From: Rhodoferax ferrireducens
GTDB taxonomy: Bacteria > Pseudomonadota > Gammaproteobacteria > Burkholderiales > Burkholderiaceae_C
Assembly: GCF_003347515.1 (NCBI RefSeq)
Contig: NZ_QEII01000298.1
Location: 248,001 to 312,000, forward strand
Length of the DNA stretch: 64,000 bases
Direction: 5' to 3'
The notes beneath the pieces were generated by a model. It did not search any database. It saw only the letters and a list, made by a program, of their open reading frames with translations, and was not told the DNA's origin. Positions within the stretch are counted from its first letter, which is position 1. Every line of letters begins with the position of its first letter. A program made the translations under genes and the position numbers. Shown in pieces: positions 49,246 through 57,148 of the stretch.

Positions 49246-51288
49246 TCACCACCCTGCGGAGCGCCAGATGCCATTCTGGTAGTAATGCACTTGGTTGTTC
49301 CATAGTAGCGAGCGGTCGTCGCGAATGTCGCGCTCTCCCATGACCGTAGACGCCAGCGGCGTACGCGGGGTCAGACTCTGCCCGGACAGGTCTATTTCGA
49401 ATTTTTGAAGCTCCGTGCGCGTGAACTGGAAATAGTCATTGGCGGCCCCAGTGGCTGGGAGCGGCGGTATGTCATGCAGGCTTATCGGTAGACTCACACG
49501 AACGGTGTTGCCCACCGTTTGCAGCGCGACGCCGTGATGGCTGTGCAGCGCAGTAGCATTCGTGCCGCGCCGGCCAATGATGCTACGCGCGGCCTCGCGT
49601 GGCTGGGCGGGATTGGTGACGTCAATCAGCGAAAGCTTCACGCCCTGATACCAGGCAAAGCGTCCGTCGCCCGCCATGCCGTCCGAGATGGCGTCCTTGC
49701 CCACGCCGAGCAACAGGGTGTCGCTCAAAGGGAACAAGTAGTCGGAGTAGCCGCTAACCTGCAGCTCACCAGCCATCTTGGGGTCGGCCGGGTTAGACAA
49801 GTCCAGTACGTAAAGCGGATCCGTTAGCCGGTAAGTGACGAGGTAGCTGCGCGTGCCGATGAAACGTGAGGCGTAAAGTTGCTCGCCCTCCTTGCCTAGC
49901 GGCGCCGGTCTGCTGGCGTTGGGCAGCTCACTCACCACCGCCAATGCACTGGCGCTTTCTTGCAGGATGGTCAGGTGAGCAGGGGACTGCATCGGAATGG
50001 TTGCACCGGATGCGTCCGCAGGTGGTGCGGTCTGCGTGATCACGCGCAGCACGCCCTTGTCCTCGCCCATGCGAAACGACTTTCGATTTTGATCAAAACC
50101 CAAATGCCCGGTCACATTGCCCGAGCCCCGATAGGCGATGTCCAGTCCTTTGAGCGCGAACTTGTGAATATCAGTGGAGGTCTGCCCGGCATAGACGGGG
50201 AGTGCGCCACTGTAGGTGTAGGCGGTGCGGGTGGTCGCCAGGTACAGGCTCTGGTCCGACATGTAGAACGCCTCGGTGCCGCCAGTGAAGCAGCGCGCGG
50301 CGTGCCGGTGCGTGGCGGAGGCGAGGTCTATGCCGACGACTGTGATGATATCGGCGCTCTTGACGGCGTTGTTCTCCTGCGTAAAGCAGGACGATGCCTG
50401 AACCAGCGGCTGCGCGGCTCCGCCATCAATGGAGAGGGTGGGCAGCAACTGTGCCGATTGCAGCGCATCTAACACCGCCTGGTTGGCGGCCGCTTTCGCC
50501 GCGGGCCAGCTGGGATCGAGCCCCGGCACTTGCGGATAACTGCGCATCACCAGATACAGCATTGATCCCAACCGGCGCGAGCCGATGAGCTGGGCCGTCA
50601 TGCGCAGGGTTCTGATCTTCTGCAACTGGACCGGGTTAGCGGTGTCTATCAAGGCGACCTCGGTCACGCTCTGCCCCCAGAGTTGGGGGGCAAACCAAGC
50701 GTCGAAAATGCCCCAAGCGGTAACGCCCTCGGCGATTACAGCCAGTTGCTGGCGTTCGCTGTTGAGGTACAAGCCGGTGCCCCGAACGCCGGCTGAGAAC
50801 GCAATTTTCAAACTGTCCACAGGGACAAGGGAAGCATCGCCCGCGTTCGCGCCCAGCCGTTGTCGGCGCAGTACGTCACGCGTGAAGTCGGTGGCGGTGG
50901 CGGGCTCCAGATTGAAGACGTAGGTACCGTCGCTTTTGATCAAGTCGGCCTCGTCCACCCCTGCCTCCTGCAGCGTGGTGTTGGAAAAAACAGCGGTAGT
51001 TGCGCCGGACGCAGCCGGTGCGGCAGTTGTGGCGGCCGGCAAGTCCATCGCCCAAATGCTTCCCAAGTACCGCGTGGACGTCGGACCAAGCGCTTCGCGG
51101 AAATAGGCGGTTAGACCGGCCTCGGTCGTGCTGTGCAAGCTCCAGGGCGTCGGTGGTGGTTCTGTAGTGGCAGTGGTGCTACTGCCACCGCAACCCACCA
51201 GAGTCAGCACCGCGATGATCATCAGACCGACCAGGCGGCTAGATGCACCCTTTGGAGCTTCGCTGCGATGACGGATTTTGGTTGCCAT
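49246..51288 (-). CDS. Beta-propeller domain lipoprotein
   Basis: A 680-residue protein with a lipobox (IIAVLTLVGCGGSS, Cys about 34) and a Ser/Thr/Pro linker. The body matches the Beta_propel family (large secreted proteins distantly like WD-40 propellers), seen in LQEAGVDEADLIKSDGTYVF, which is its characteristic start, and the repeated blades such as RFIGTRSYLVTYRLTDPLYV and VSGYSDYLFPLSDTLLLGVG. The ATG at 51286-51288 follows AAAAGGAGGTGTT. It is an outer- or inner-membrane-anchored periplasmic/surface protein of unknown function. It is convergent with the metalloprotease gene with 13 bases between stops. Confidence 0.88.
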   Translation of the reverse strand: MATKIRHRSEAPKGASSRLVGLMIIAVLTLVGCGGSSTTATTEPPPTPWSLHSTTEAGLTAYFREALGPTSTRYLGSIWAMDLPAATTAAPAASGATTAVFSNTTLQEAGVDEADLIKSDGTYVFNLEPATATDFTRDVLRRQRLGANAGDASLVPVDSLKIAFSAGVRGTGLYLNSERQQLAVIAEGVTAWGIFDAWFAPQLWGQSVTEVALIDTANPVQLQKIRTLRMTAQLIGSRRLGSMLYLVMRSYPQVPGLDPSWPAAKAAANQAVLDALQSAQLLPTLSIDGGAAQPLVQASSCFTQENNAVKSADIITVVGIDLASATHRHAARCFTGGTEAFYMSDQSLYLATTRTAYTYSGALPVYAGQTSTDIHKFALKGLDIAYRGSGNVTGHLGFDQNRKSFRMGEDKGVLRVITQTAPPADASGATIPMQSPAHLTILQESASALAVVSELPNASRPAPLGKEGEQLYASRFIGTRSYLVTYRLTDPLYVLDLSNPADPKMAGELQVSGYSDYLFPLSDTLLLGVGKDAISDGMAGDGRFAWYQGVKLSLIDVTNPAQPREAARSIIGRRGTNATALHSHHGVALQTVGNTVRVSLPISLHDIPPLPATGAANDYFQFTRTELQKFEIDLSGQSLTPRTPLASTVMGERDIRDDRSLLWNNQVHYYQNGIWRSAGW

Positions 51289-51385
51289 AACACCTCCTTT
51301 TGGGGACGCCATTGACCACGCAGAAGTCTACAGGGCAATTGTGTTCTTGAACACCCGAGGTGCTCCGACCTACAAGCACACCGGT

Positions 51386-51478
51386 AACCATGTAGAAAGC
51401 TGGGCGGTTGTGGTTGAGCACCGCTACTGGTTTTTCGCCAGCAGTACGCAGCACCTGTGCCGGGTTATTTTTATACAA
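51386..51478 (-). pseudogene. Fragment of a Phd/YefM-type antitoxin gene
   Basis: About 31 codons read NNPAQVLRTAGEKPVAVLNH and NRPAFYMV, the conserved middle of Phd/YefM antitoxins. The N-terminal strand and the DNA-contacting start are missing, and beyond PAFYMV the frame runs into unrelated sequence before the beta-propeller gene. No toxin gene lies beside it. A remnant, probably from a rearrangement at the neighbouring repeat. Confidence 0.6.
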
Positions 51479-51530
51479 AACAAGCCTCTAGCCCTTATGC
51501 GACCTGCGTTAGTAGCTATCAAATTCATAT
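51473..51530 (+). repeat. Comamonadaceae small repeat upstream of DUF6447 copy C
   Basis: Plus strand AAACAAGCCTCTAGCCCTTA, then TGCGTTAG, then TAGCTATCAAATTCATATC. Together with the sequence up to the DUF6447 start it is a second copy of the segment at 47263-47400, so repeat and gene start were duplicated as one block of about 160 bases. Confidence 0.8.
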
Positions 51531-51560
51531 CAAACCATCTTGACTAATTTTGACCTGACT

Positions 51561-51734
51561 ATGTCCAGCATCGCCATCGACAATCAAGACTATGACCTCG
51601 ACACGCTCTCAATTGAGGCCAAAGCGCAACTGCAAAGCCATAAGCTACAGATCCGGATTTCACGAGACATAAATCCGATATTCACGCGAATTAACTCCGA
51701 AATATACGTCTTCTCTTTCCGTATTTTACGTTGA
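51561..51734 (+). pseudogene. DUF6447-like gene copy C, truncated
   Basis: Begins MSSIAIDNQDYDLDTLSIEA and keeps homology through AKAQLQS (to about 51636). It then switches abruptly to unrelated AT-rich sequence that encodes HKLQIRISRDINPIF and on to a stop. The helix and the PSPFTGDTMKFN tail are lost. The junction at about 51637 probably marks the left edge of the segment that carries the AAA ATPase gene. Confidence 0.75.
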
Positions 51735-51765
51735 TGAATTCCATATCTCACGGTACGATGTGGTC

Positions 51766-53004
51766 ATGATCACACCATCTCTTTACCCGCGTCTCATCGA
51801 GGCGCGCATCGCTGAAGCCCTGATGGACACGCCCGTCGTTCTCCTTGCAGGTCCGCGCCAAGCAGGCAAAACAACCTTGGTGAGGCAGATGGCGGAGCAA
51901 GGGCTGCGCTACCTCACGCTGGACGATGAGCTGACGCTTCTGTCAGCGCGGGAAGATCCGGTCGGGATGATTCGAAGCTTGGATCGTGCTGTCATCGATG
52001 AGATCCAGCGTGCGCCACAGTTGTTGCTGGCCATCAAGAAAAGTGTCGATGAGGACAGACGTCCAGGGCGCTTCTTGCTAACCGGGTCAGCGAATTTGAT
52101 GGCGCTGCCGACCGTGGCCGACTCGCTGGCCGGCCGAATGGAGACGCTCTCACTGCTGCCTCTGTCGCAAAGCGAGATGCACGGTAGCGCGACGAACTGG
52201 ATAGATGCGGCTTTTGCTGGTCGGCTGCTCAAGGTCGATACACCCTTGCTGGGGGAGGCGTTGGTTGAGGCGGTTTTGCGGGGCGGCTACCCTGAGGCGA
52301 TCTCCCGCACGACCGCGCGTCGGCGCAAAGCCTGGGCGCGTCAGTACATCGACGCCATCATCCAGCGCGATATCCGTGATGTGGCCAGCATCGAGAAGCT
52401 TGATCAGTTGCCGCGCTTTCTGCGCGCTCTGGCACAGGTGGCGGGCCAGATGTGCAACTACACACAGCTGGGTGGTCAGGTGGGGTTGGATGGCAAAACG
52501 GCCGCCCGCTATGTCGGGGTGTTCGAGCAGATGTACTTGCTCAAGCGTATCGACGTTTGGGCACGCAACCGACTCAACCGTGTCGTCAAAACGCCCAAGC
52601 TACAGTTCATCGACTCTGGGCTGCTGGCCACCCTGGTAGATCTCGGCGCCGCTGAGGTGCAGCAGGATCGCAGCCGGTTTGGCAACGTGCTGGAAACCTT
52701 CGTTTATGGTGAACTGCTCAAGCACACCACTACGGCTGAAGGCGACTATCGATTGCTGTACTACCGCGACGCTGACAAGCACGAAGTTGATGTGGTAATC
52801 GAGAACGCGGCTGGCCAGCTGGTTGGCGTAGAGGTAAAGGCAGCTGCTACAGTCAAGGCAAGCGATCTGCGTGGCTTGAAGAAGCTGGCCAGCGTCGCGG
52901 GTGACCAGTTCAAGATGGGCGTCCTGCTCTATGACGGCACTGAGACTATGCCGTTGGGCGATAGTCTATGGGCCGCGCCGTTATCGTCTTTGTGGGGAAA
53001 GTAG
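51766..53004 (+). CDS. AAA ATPase with DUF4143 domain
   Basis: The 412-residue protein has Walker A LLAGPRQAGKTTLVRQM (about 27-42), Walker B RAVIDEIQRAP, sensor FLLTGSANLM, and a C-terminal DUF4143 domain (PKLQFIDSGLLATLVDLGA, GNVLETFVYGELLKH, YYRDADKHEVDVVIENA with nuclease-like E-x-D-x-V/I residues, then VGVEVKAAATVKASDLRGL). This family is widespread, often laterally transferred, and may be linked to toxin-antitoxin or restriction-like functions, but its role is not established. GTG at 51760 is an alternative start. It is flanked by a truncated gene on the left and a tRNA 3' fragment on the right. Confidence 0.9.
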   Translation: MITPSLYPRLIEARIAEALMDTPVVLLAGPRQAGKTTLVRQMAEQGLRYLTLDDELTLLSAREDPVGMIRSLDRAVIDEIQRAPQLLLAIKKSVDEDRRPGRFLLTGSANLMALPTVADSLAGRMETLSLLPLSQSEMHGSATNWIDAAFAGRLLKVDTPLLGEALVEAVLRGGYPEAISRTTARRRKAWARQYIDAIIQRDIRDVASIEKLDQLPRFLRALAQVAGQMCNYTQLGGQVGLDGKTAARYVGVFEQMYLLKRIDVWARNRLNRVVKTPKLQFIDSGLLATLVDLGAAEVQQDRSRFGNVLETFVYGELLKHTTTAEGDYRLLYYRDADKHEVDVVIENAAGQLVGVEVKAAATVKASDLRGLKKLASVAGDQFKMGVLLYDGTETMPLGDSLWAAPLSSLWGK

Positions 53005-53126
53005 AACAGTAAGCGCAACATCATGGTGTCGCGCAATATGTCGTTCTTATCCGAAATTACTCATTCCTATGCGCAAGGTTGCTCTGATGATCGGATGTCG
53101 CTTCCGGGCTTTATGGCTCTGCCAGC

Positions 53127-53158
53127 GGTCGTCAGTTCGATTCCGACAAGCGGCACCA
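53127..53158 (+). other. tRNA 3'-end fragment, candidate attachment-site remnant
   Basis: 32 bases look like the end of a tRNA: variable-loop GGTC, T-arm GTCAG-TTCGATT-CCGAC (one mismatch), acceptor strand AAGCGGC, discriminator A and CCA. The 5' part (acceptor GCCGCTT, D-arm, anticodon arm) is absent upstream. Such fragments are left where an element integrated into the 3' end of a tRNA gene. No integrase gene is in the window. Isotype not assignable. Confidence 0.55.
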
Positions 53159-53193
53159 GCATTTAATCCCGGCACGGCCTCCTATACTGGCGC

Positions 53194-54399
53194 ATGGTTG
53201 CTACCGTTACATCCCACACCGATACCCGCAACCGAGCCTATGCTGGCGAAGGCTTTGACGGCGTGGTGCGCGTTGCCGTCGGCGGCTATTACGGCACGGG
53301 CGTCCTGCTCTATGACGGCCACGCCGTCCTCACAGCGGCTCACTTGTTCACCCATGGCAGCACTGCGGCGAGTGTCACTTTTGAAACGACAGTGGGTAGC
53401 CAAACCGCAACGGCCAGTCGCGTCGCGCTACAGCCCACCTACGACGCTACGCAAGGCAACAACGACCTTGCCATTGTGTGGCTGTCCAGCAGTGCGCCCG
53501 TCACAGCCGAGCGTTACAGCCTGTACCGCGGCAGCGACGAAATCGGCCAGTCGCTGACGATGGTGGGCTACGGACTGCCCGGCATGGGTGCCACAGGCGA
53601 GTTGACGAATTACAGCGGCGGCCCACTCCGCCTGAAAGCCAGTAACCAGTTTGATGCGGATGCCGGCACACTCAAGAGCGGGCTTGGGTCGGCAATGAGC
53701 TGGACGCCGATGCCTGGCACGCAATTGATCGCCGATTTTGACAACGGCACCACCCACCAGGATGCGTTGGGTCGCTTAATCATTCGCCCCGGAACCGGTC
53801 TGGGGCAGGACGAAGGCTTGATAACGCCCGGTGACAGTGGTGGCCCGGCTTTCATCAGCGGACAGGTCGCCGGTATCGCCAGCTACACCGCCAGTCTGGT
53901 GAGCGGCGGTGTCCACCCCGACATCGACAGCGTGAGCAATAGCAGCTTTGGAGAGGTCGCGGCTTGGCAACGGGTCAGCTACTACCAGCAGTGGATTGAC
54001 CAGAGCCTGCGGGCGCAATACACGAATGCGCCAACGCAACCGGCGCAGGTGCAAAAAGCCGCCACCGAGGGCAATAGCGGCACGAGCTACGCCTATTTCC
54101 TGCTGCAGTTCACTGGAGTGCGTAGCGACCCCAACCAGCTGTTGAGCGTGGACTACCGCACGCGCGATGGGTCGGCCACGGCCGGTGAGGATTACCTCGC
54201 CGCCAGCGGCACTTTAGTGCTCTACCCCAACGAGAATCAAGCCGCGATTGCGGTGGAAATCGTCGGGGACTACCAGGCCGAACCCAACGAAACCTTCTAT
54301 CTTGACGTGACCCATCCCGTGGGGGGCAGCTTTGGCGACGGGGTGGTCATGCTCACGGCGGTACGCACGATTGTCAATGACGATGGTGCCTGGCTGTGA
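53194..54399 (+). CDS. Trypsin-like serine protease with C-terminal Calx-beta domain
   Basis: A 401-residue protein with the full triad: His50 in VLTAAHLF, Asp91 in GNNDLAIVWL, Ser215 in ITPGDSGGPAF. Residues about 290-395 are a Calx-beta domain (SVDYRTRDGSATAGEDYLAA, NETFYLDVTHP, ending TIVNDD), which binds calcium in other proteins. No signal peptide, as in type I substrates, and its gene ends base-to-base with the convergent type I secretion operon. A TATACT lies only six bases before the ATG, so the mRNA may be nearly leaderless. It has GVLLYDG encoded by a 22-base word also found in the ATPase gene. Confidence 0.9.
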   Translation: MVATVTSHTDTRNRAYAGEGFDGVVRVAVGGYYGTGVLLYDGHAVLTAAHLFTHGSTAASVTFETTVGSQTATASRVALQPTYDATQGNNDLAIVWLSSSAPVTAERYSLYRGSDEIGQSLTMVGYGLPGMGATGELTNYSGGPLRLKASNQFDADAGTLKSGLGSAMSWTPMPGTQLIADFDNGTTHQDALGRLIIRPGTGLGQDEGLITPGDSGGPAFISGQVAGIASYTASLVSGGVHPDIDSVSNSSFGEVAAWQRVSYYQQWIDQSLRAQYTNAPTQPAQVQKAATEGNSGTSYAYFLLQFTGVRSDPNQLLSVDYRTRDGSATAGEDYLAASGTLVLYPNENQAAIAVEIVGDYQAEPNETFYLDVTHPVGGSFGDGVVMLTAVRTIVNDDGAWL

Positions 54400-55731
54400 T
54401 CAGCGTTGTAGCAGTTGGTTCATCGCGACCACGGAGTCGATATCAGCACTGCCCACGAGCGCAAGCAACCTGATCCTGGACATCAGGTGGACATAACGCG
54501 CCTGCGTCAGGTCGCGCAAAACCACCATACGCTGCTGCTCGGCGTTCAACACGTCAACCACGGTGCGGTTGCCCGCCTGATAAGACTTGCTGCTTGACAC
54601 CACCAGCTGATCGGATGAGCGAACTGCTTGTTCCAAGGCCCTGATCTTGGGGATGCTTTCAGTAACGCCCCGAAACTCTTTGTGGACGCGCACGCCAAGG
54701 TCGCGTCGGCCGGCTTCCAGCGTTTGTTCTGCATTCTCAAGCCCGGCGAGGGCCTGCCGCACCAACGAGTTCACGTAGCCGCCGGCAAATAGCGGGATGT
54801 TGAGCTGCACGCCAACCGAAGCATTGGTGTAGGTGGAGCTGGTGTTGGTGACGCTTTCGCTTTTGCTGCGGGACCACTGCGCGATCGCATCCAGCGTTGG
54901 ATAGTGTCCGGATTTGGCCTTGTCCACCTCCTGGCGGGCCACTTCAAGCTGGGCCTTGAGAGACTGAAATTGGGGGCTGCTTTGCTCAGCGCGCTCGATC
55001 CAGTCTTCCAGGCGCTTGGGCTGCGGATCAAGCAGTTCAAGCTTCGACACATCCAACACAGCCAGCCTGTCAATGGGCTGATTGACCAGCATTTGCAGTT
55101 GCTGTAGCGTGTAAGTGATGTTTTGACGGGCTTCGATTTCTAGTGCAACGCTCATGTCGAGGCGGGCTTGGGCCTCGTCAATGTCGGTGCGAGTTCCGCT
55201 GCCGGCGGCAAATGTCTTGCGGGCGGCATCAAGCTGGGTGGTGTAGGCGGTACGCTGCGCCAGCACCAACGCGAGCTGATCATGGGTCAACAAGGCTTCA
55301 AAATAAGCACCGATAACGCGCACAGCGAGGTTTTGCTCTGCTTGGGCCAGTGTGGCATCGGCAGTGTCAACCTGTGCTTTGGCCTGGCGGTATTGGGCCA
55401 TCAATTGGGGGCGAATCAAGGGCTGCCGCAAAGACAGTGTTTGGTTGCTACTTGGGTAGTTGGTGTGGGTGATTTGCTCCTGGCCCAGAAAATTGGGGCT
55501 TTCACTGGTGAGCTGGTTGTTGGTGCTTGCCAGGCTGGCGGTCACATTGGGCAAGAGTTGCGATCTTGCTTGTGGCAAGCGCTCACGCCCGGCCGCGGCC
55601 TCTGCCCTGGCCGCCAGGAGGGTGGCATCTTGCTTTTGTGCGGCTTCAAAGGCCTGCAACAAATCAATCGGCCAGGCCACCATCGACAAAGAGAGCAGAG
55701 CGCCGCCCACGATCCAACTGTTGCGGTTCAT
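54400..55731 (-). CDS. TolC-family outer-membrane channel of a type I secretion system
   Basis: The 443-residue protein has a signal peptide (SWIVGGALLSLSMVAWPIDL) and the two-fold repeated TolC structure of long helices and beta strands: LLQAFEAAQKQDATLLAARA and LPNVTASL in the first half, AEQSSPQFQSLKAQLEVARQ, SVGVQLNIPLFAGG and GNRTVVDVLNAEQQ in the second. It would form the trans-outer-membrane duct. Its start is four bases after the HlyD-type gene's stop, and its stop abuts that of the convergent protease gene with no gap for a terminator. Confidence 0.93.
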   Translation of the reverse strand: MNRNSWIVGGALLSLSMVAWPIDLLQAFEAAQKQDATLLAARAEAAAGRERLPQARSQLLPNVTASLASTNNQLTSESPNFLGQEQITHTNYPSSNQTLSLRQPLIRPQLMAQYRQAKAQVDTADATLAQAEQNLAVRVIGAYFEALLTHDQLALVLAQRTAYTTQLDAARKTFAAGSGTRTDIDEAQARLDMSVALEIEARQNITYTLQQLQMLVNQPIDRLAVLDVSKLELLDPQPKRLEDWIERAEQSSPQFQSLKAQLEVARQEVDKAKSGHYPTLDAIAQWSRSKSESVTNTSSTYTNASVGVQLNIPLFAGGYVNSLVRQALAGLENAEQTLEAGRRDLGVRVHKEFRGVTESIPKIRALEQAVRSSDQLVVSSSKSYQAGNRTVVDVLNAEQQRMVVLRDLTQARYVHLMSRIRLLALVGSADIDSVVAMNQLLQR

Positions 55732-55735
55732 GTGC

Positions 55736-57112
55736 TCACTCCTCTTTCATGGATGCGGCGAGCCGCTTGGTCAACGGGCTGAGCAGGTAGGTCAACATGG
55801 AGCGCTCACCGGTGAGAAAGACAACTTCAACCGGCATGCCGGGTTGGAGCTGGCGCTTGCCCAGTTTTTTGTACCCGTCCGCAGTTACGCCAACCCGTGC
55901 CAGGTAGTAGCCCACGCCGGTTTGATGATCGGTCAGCAGGTCCGCCGAGACCGAAACGACCTTGCCATCCACCACCAACTGCGGTGTATGGGCAAAAGAC
56001 GAGAACCGCACATCCACCATCAGGCCTTTATTGACGCGGTCGATAAGGTGCGGCGCGACGCGGGCCTCGATGAGAAGGGCCTGGCCTTCTGGCACGATGT
56101 CCATCAATTTTTGGCCGGGGCCAATGACGCCGCCCACCGTCTGGAATGCCAGACCCACGACTTGCCCCGCCGCCGGGGATTTGATCTCGATGCGGCTGAG
56201 GTCGTCTTTGGTAGCACGGTACTTTTCACCATCGGCCTGCACTTCGCGACCCACGTCGGCCAACTGGGACTCCACCTCTTTGCGGTAATCCTGTTGCCGG
56301 GCAATGATCCGCTGGCGCTGCTCGGCCACGGAGCGTTTGGCGCGGATGGCGTTGCCTTGCAGTTCGGCCAGCCCGGAACTGGCCTCGAACGCCATGCGTT
56401 CGAGTTCGAGTTGCCGGTTTCGCGGGGCGTAACCCTCTTTAACCAGGCCGCGGGTGTTGTTGAGCTCTTCGGTCAGCAAGGCCTGCTGGTTCTTGCGGTT
56501 GACCGACATCCCTTCGTAGGCCTGAATCAGCCCTTCTTGCCCTTGAACGCTCTCCTCAATGGACTGCAGTTCAGCACGCAAGGAGGCCCGGCGCGAGATA
56601 AACAGCTGCTCTTGTGTCTGAATCACCTGACGAATCTGCGGGTCCTGGCTGGCTTCCAGCACGTCGGGATGGAACGCAATTTTGGGTTGACCCCGCTGCT
56701 CCGCCAACAGCCGGCTTTCCATGGCACGCAAGCCAACGTAGCGCTGTCGAGCGGACTCGTAGTTTGCGCGTGCAACGGCTTCGTCCAGGCGCATCAGCAA
56801 CTGTCCCTCTTTGACGCGATCACCCTCCCCGACCAGCACTTCTTTGACAAGCCCCCCGGTCAGGTGCTGGACGGTCTTGCTTTTGGTGTCAATGGCCACC
56901 ATACCCTGACCCGGCACGCCTTCGTCAAGCGGAGCCAAGCCGGCCCACAGTAGAAAGCCTCCAAAACCAAGCCCCAGCGCCCATAGCCCGATGCGGGCGG
57001 GGCGGCCGGCGTCTGCCGACAAGGCTTGTTCGGCAGGGGGGATCTCGTCGGCTAGCACGCTGGCGGACAGTGACTTGGAGGGAGGACGTTTGAACATATC
57101 TAGTTTGGCCAT
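55736..57112 (-). CDS. HlyD/PrtE-family periplasmic adaptor of type I secretion
   Basis: A 458-residue membrane fusion protein: cytoplasmic N-terminus, one transmembrane helix (IGLWALGLGFGGFLLWAGLAP, about 41-60), lipoyl/barrel segment (DTKSKTVQHLTGGLVKEVLV, ESDRVKEGQ-like LVGEGDRVKEGQLLMRL), a long coiled coil (about 110-290) and the return part IEIKSPAAGQVVGLAFQTVG with the C-terminal KRQLQPGMPVEVVFLTGERS, the HlyD signature. It links the ABC exporter to TolC. There are 36 bases between the second exporter gene and it. The ribosome-binding site is weak. Confidence 0.94.
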   Translation of the reverse strand: MAKLDMFKRPPSKSLSASVLADEIPPAEQALSADAGRPARIGLWALGLGFGGFLLWAGLAPLDEGVPGQGMVAIDTKSKTVQHLTGGLVKEVLVGEGDRVKEGQLLMRLDEAVARANYESARQRYVGLRAMESRLLAEQRGQPKIAFHPDVLEASQDPQIRQVIQTQEQLFISRRASLRAELQSIEESVQGQEGLIQAYEGMSVNRKNQQALLTEELNNTRGLVKEGYAPRNRQLELERMAFEASSGLAELQGNAIRAKRSVAEQRQRIIARQQDYRKEVESQLADVGREVQADGEKYRATKDDLSRIEIKSPAAGQVVGLAFQTVGGVIGPGQKLMDIVPEGQALLIEARVAPHLIDRVNKGLMVDVRFSSFAHTPQLVVDGKVVSVSADLLTDHQTGVGYYLARVGVTADGYKKLGKRQLQPGMPVEVVFLTGERSMLTYLLSPLTKRLAASMKEE

Positions 57113-57148
57113 AACAGACTCGGCAATAAATGAGGTGGGGAAATGGGA

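Noticed and set aside
53101..53158. A complete tRNA gene
   Set aside because: Only the T-arm and acceptor 3' strand are recognisable; upstream sequence gives no anticodon arm, D-arm or matching 5' acceptor strand.
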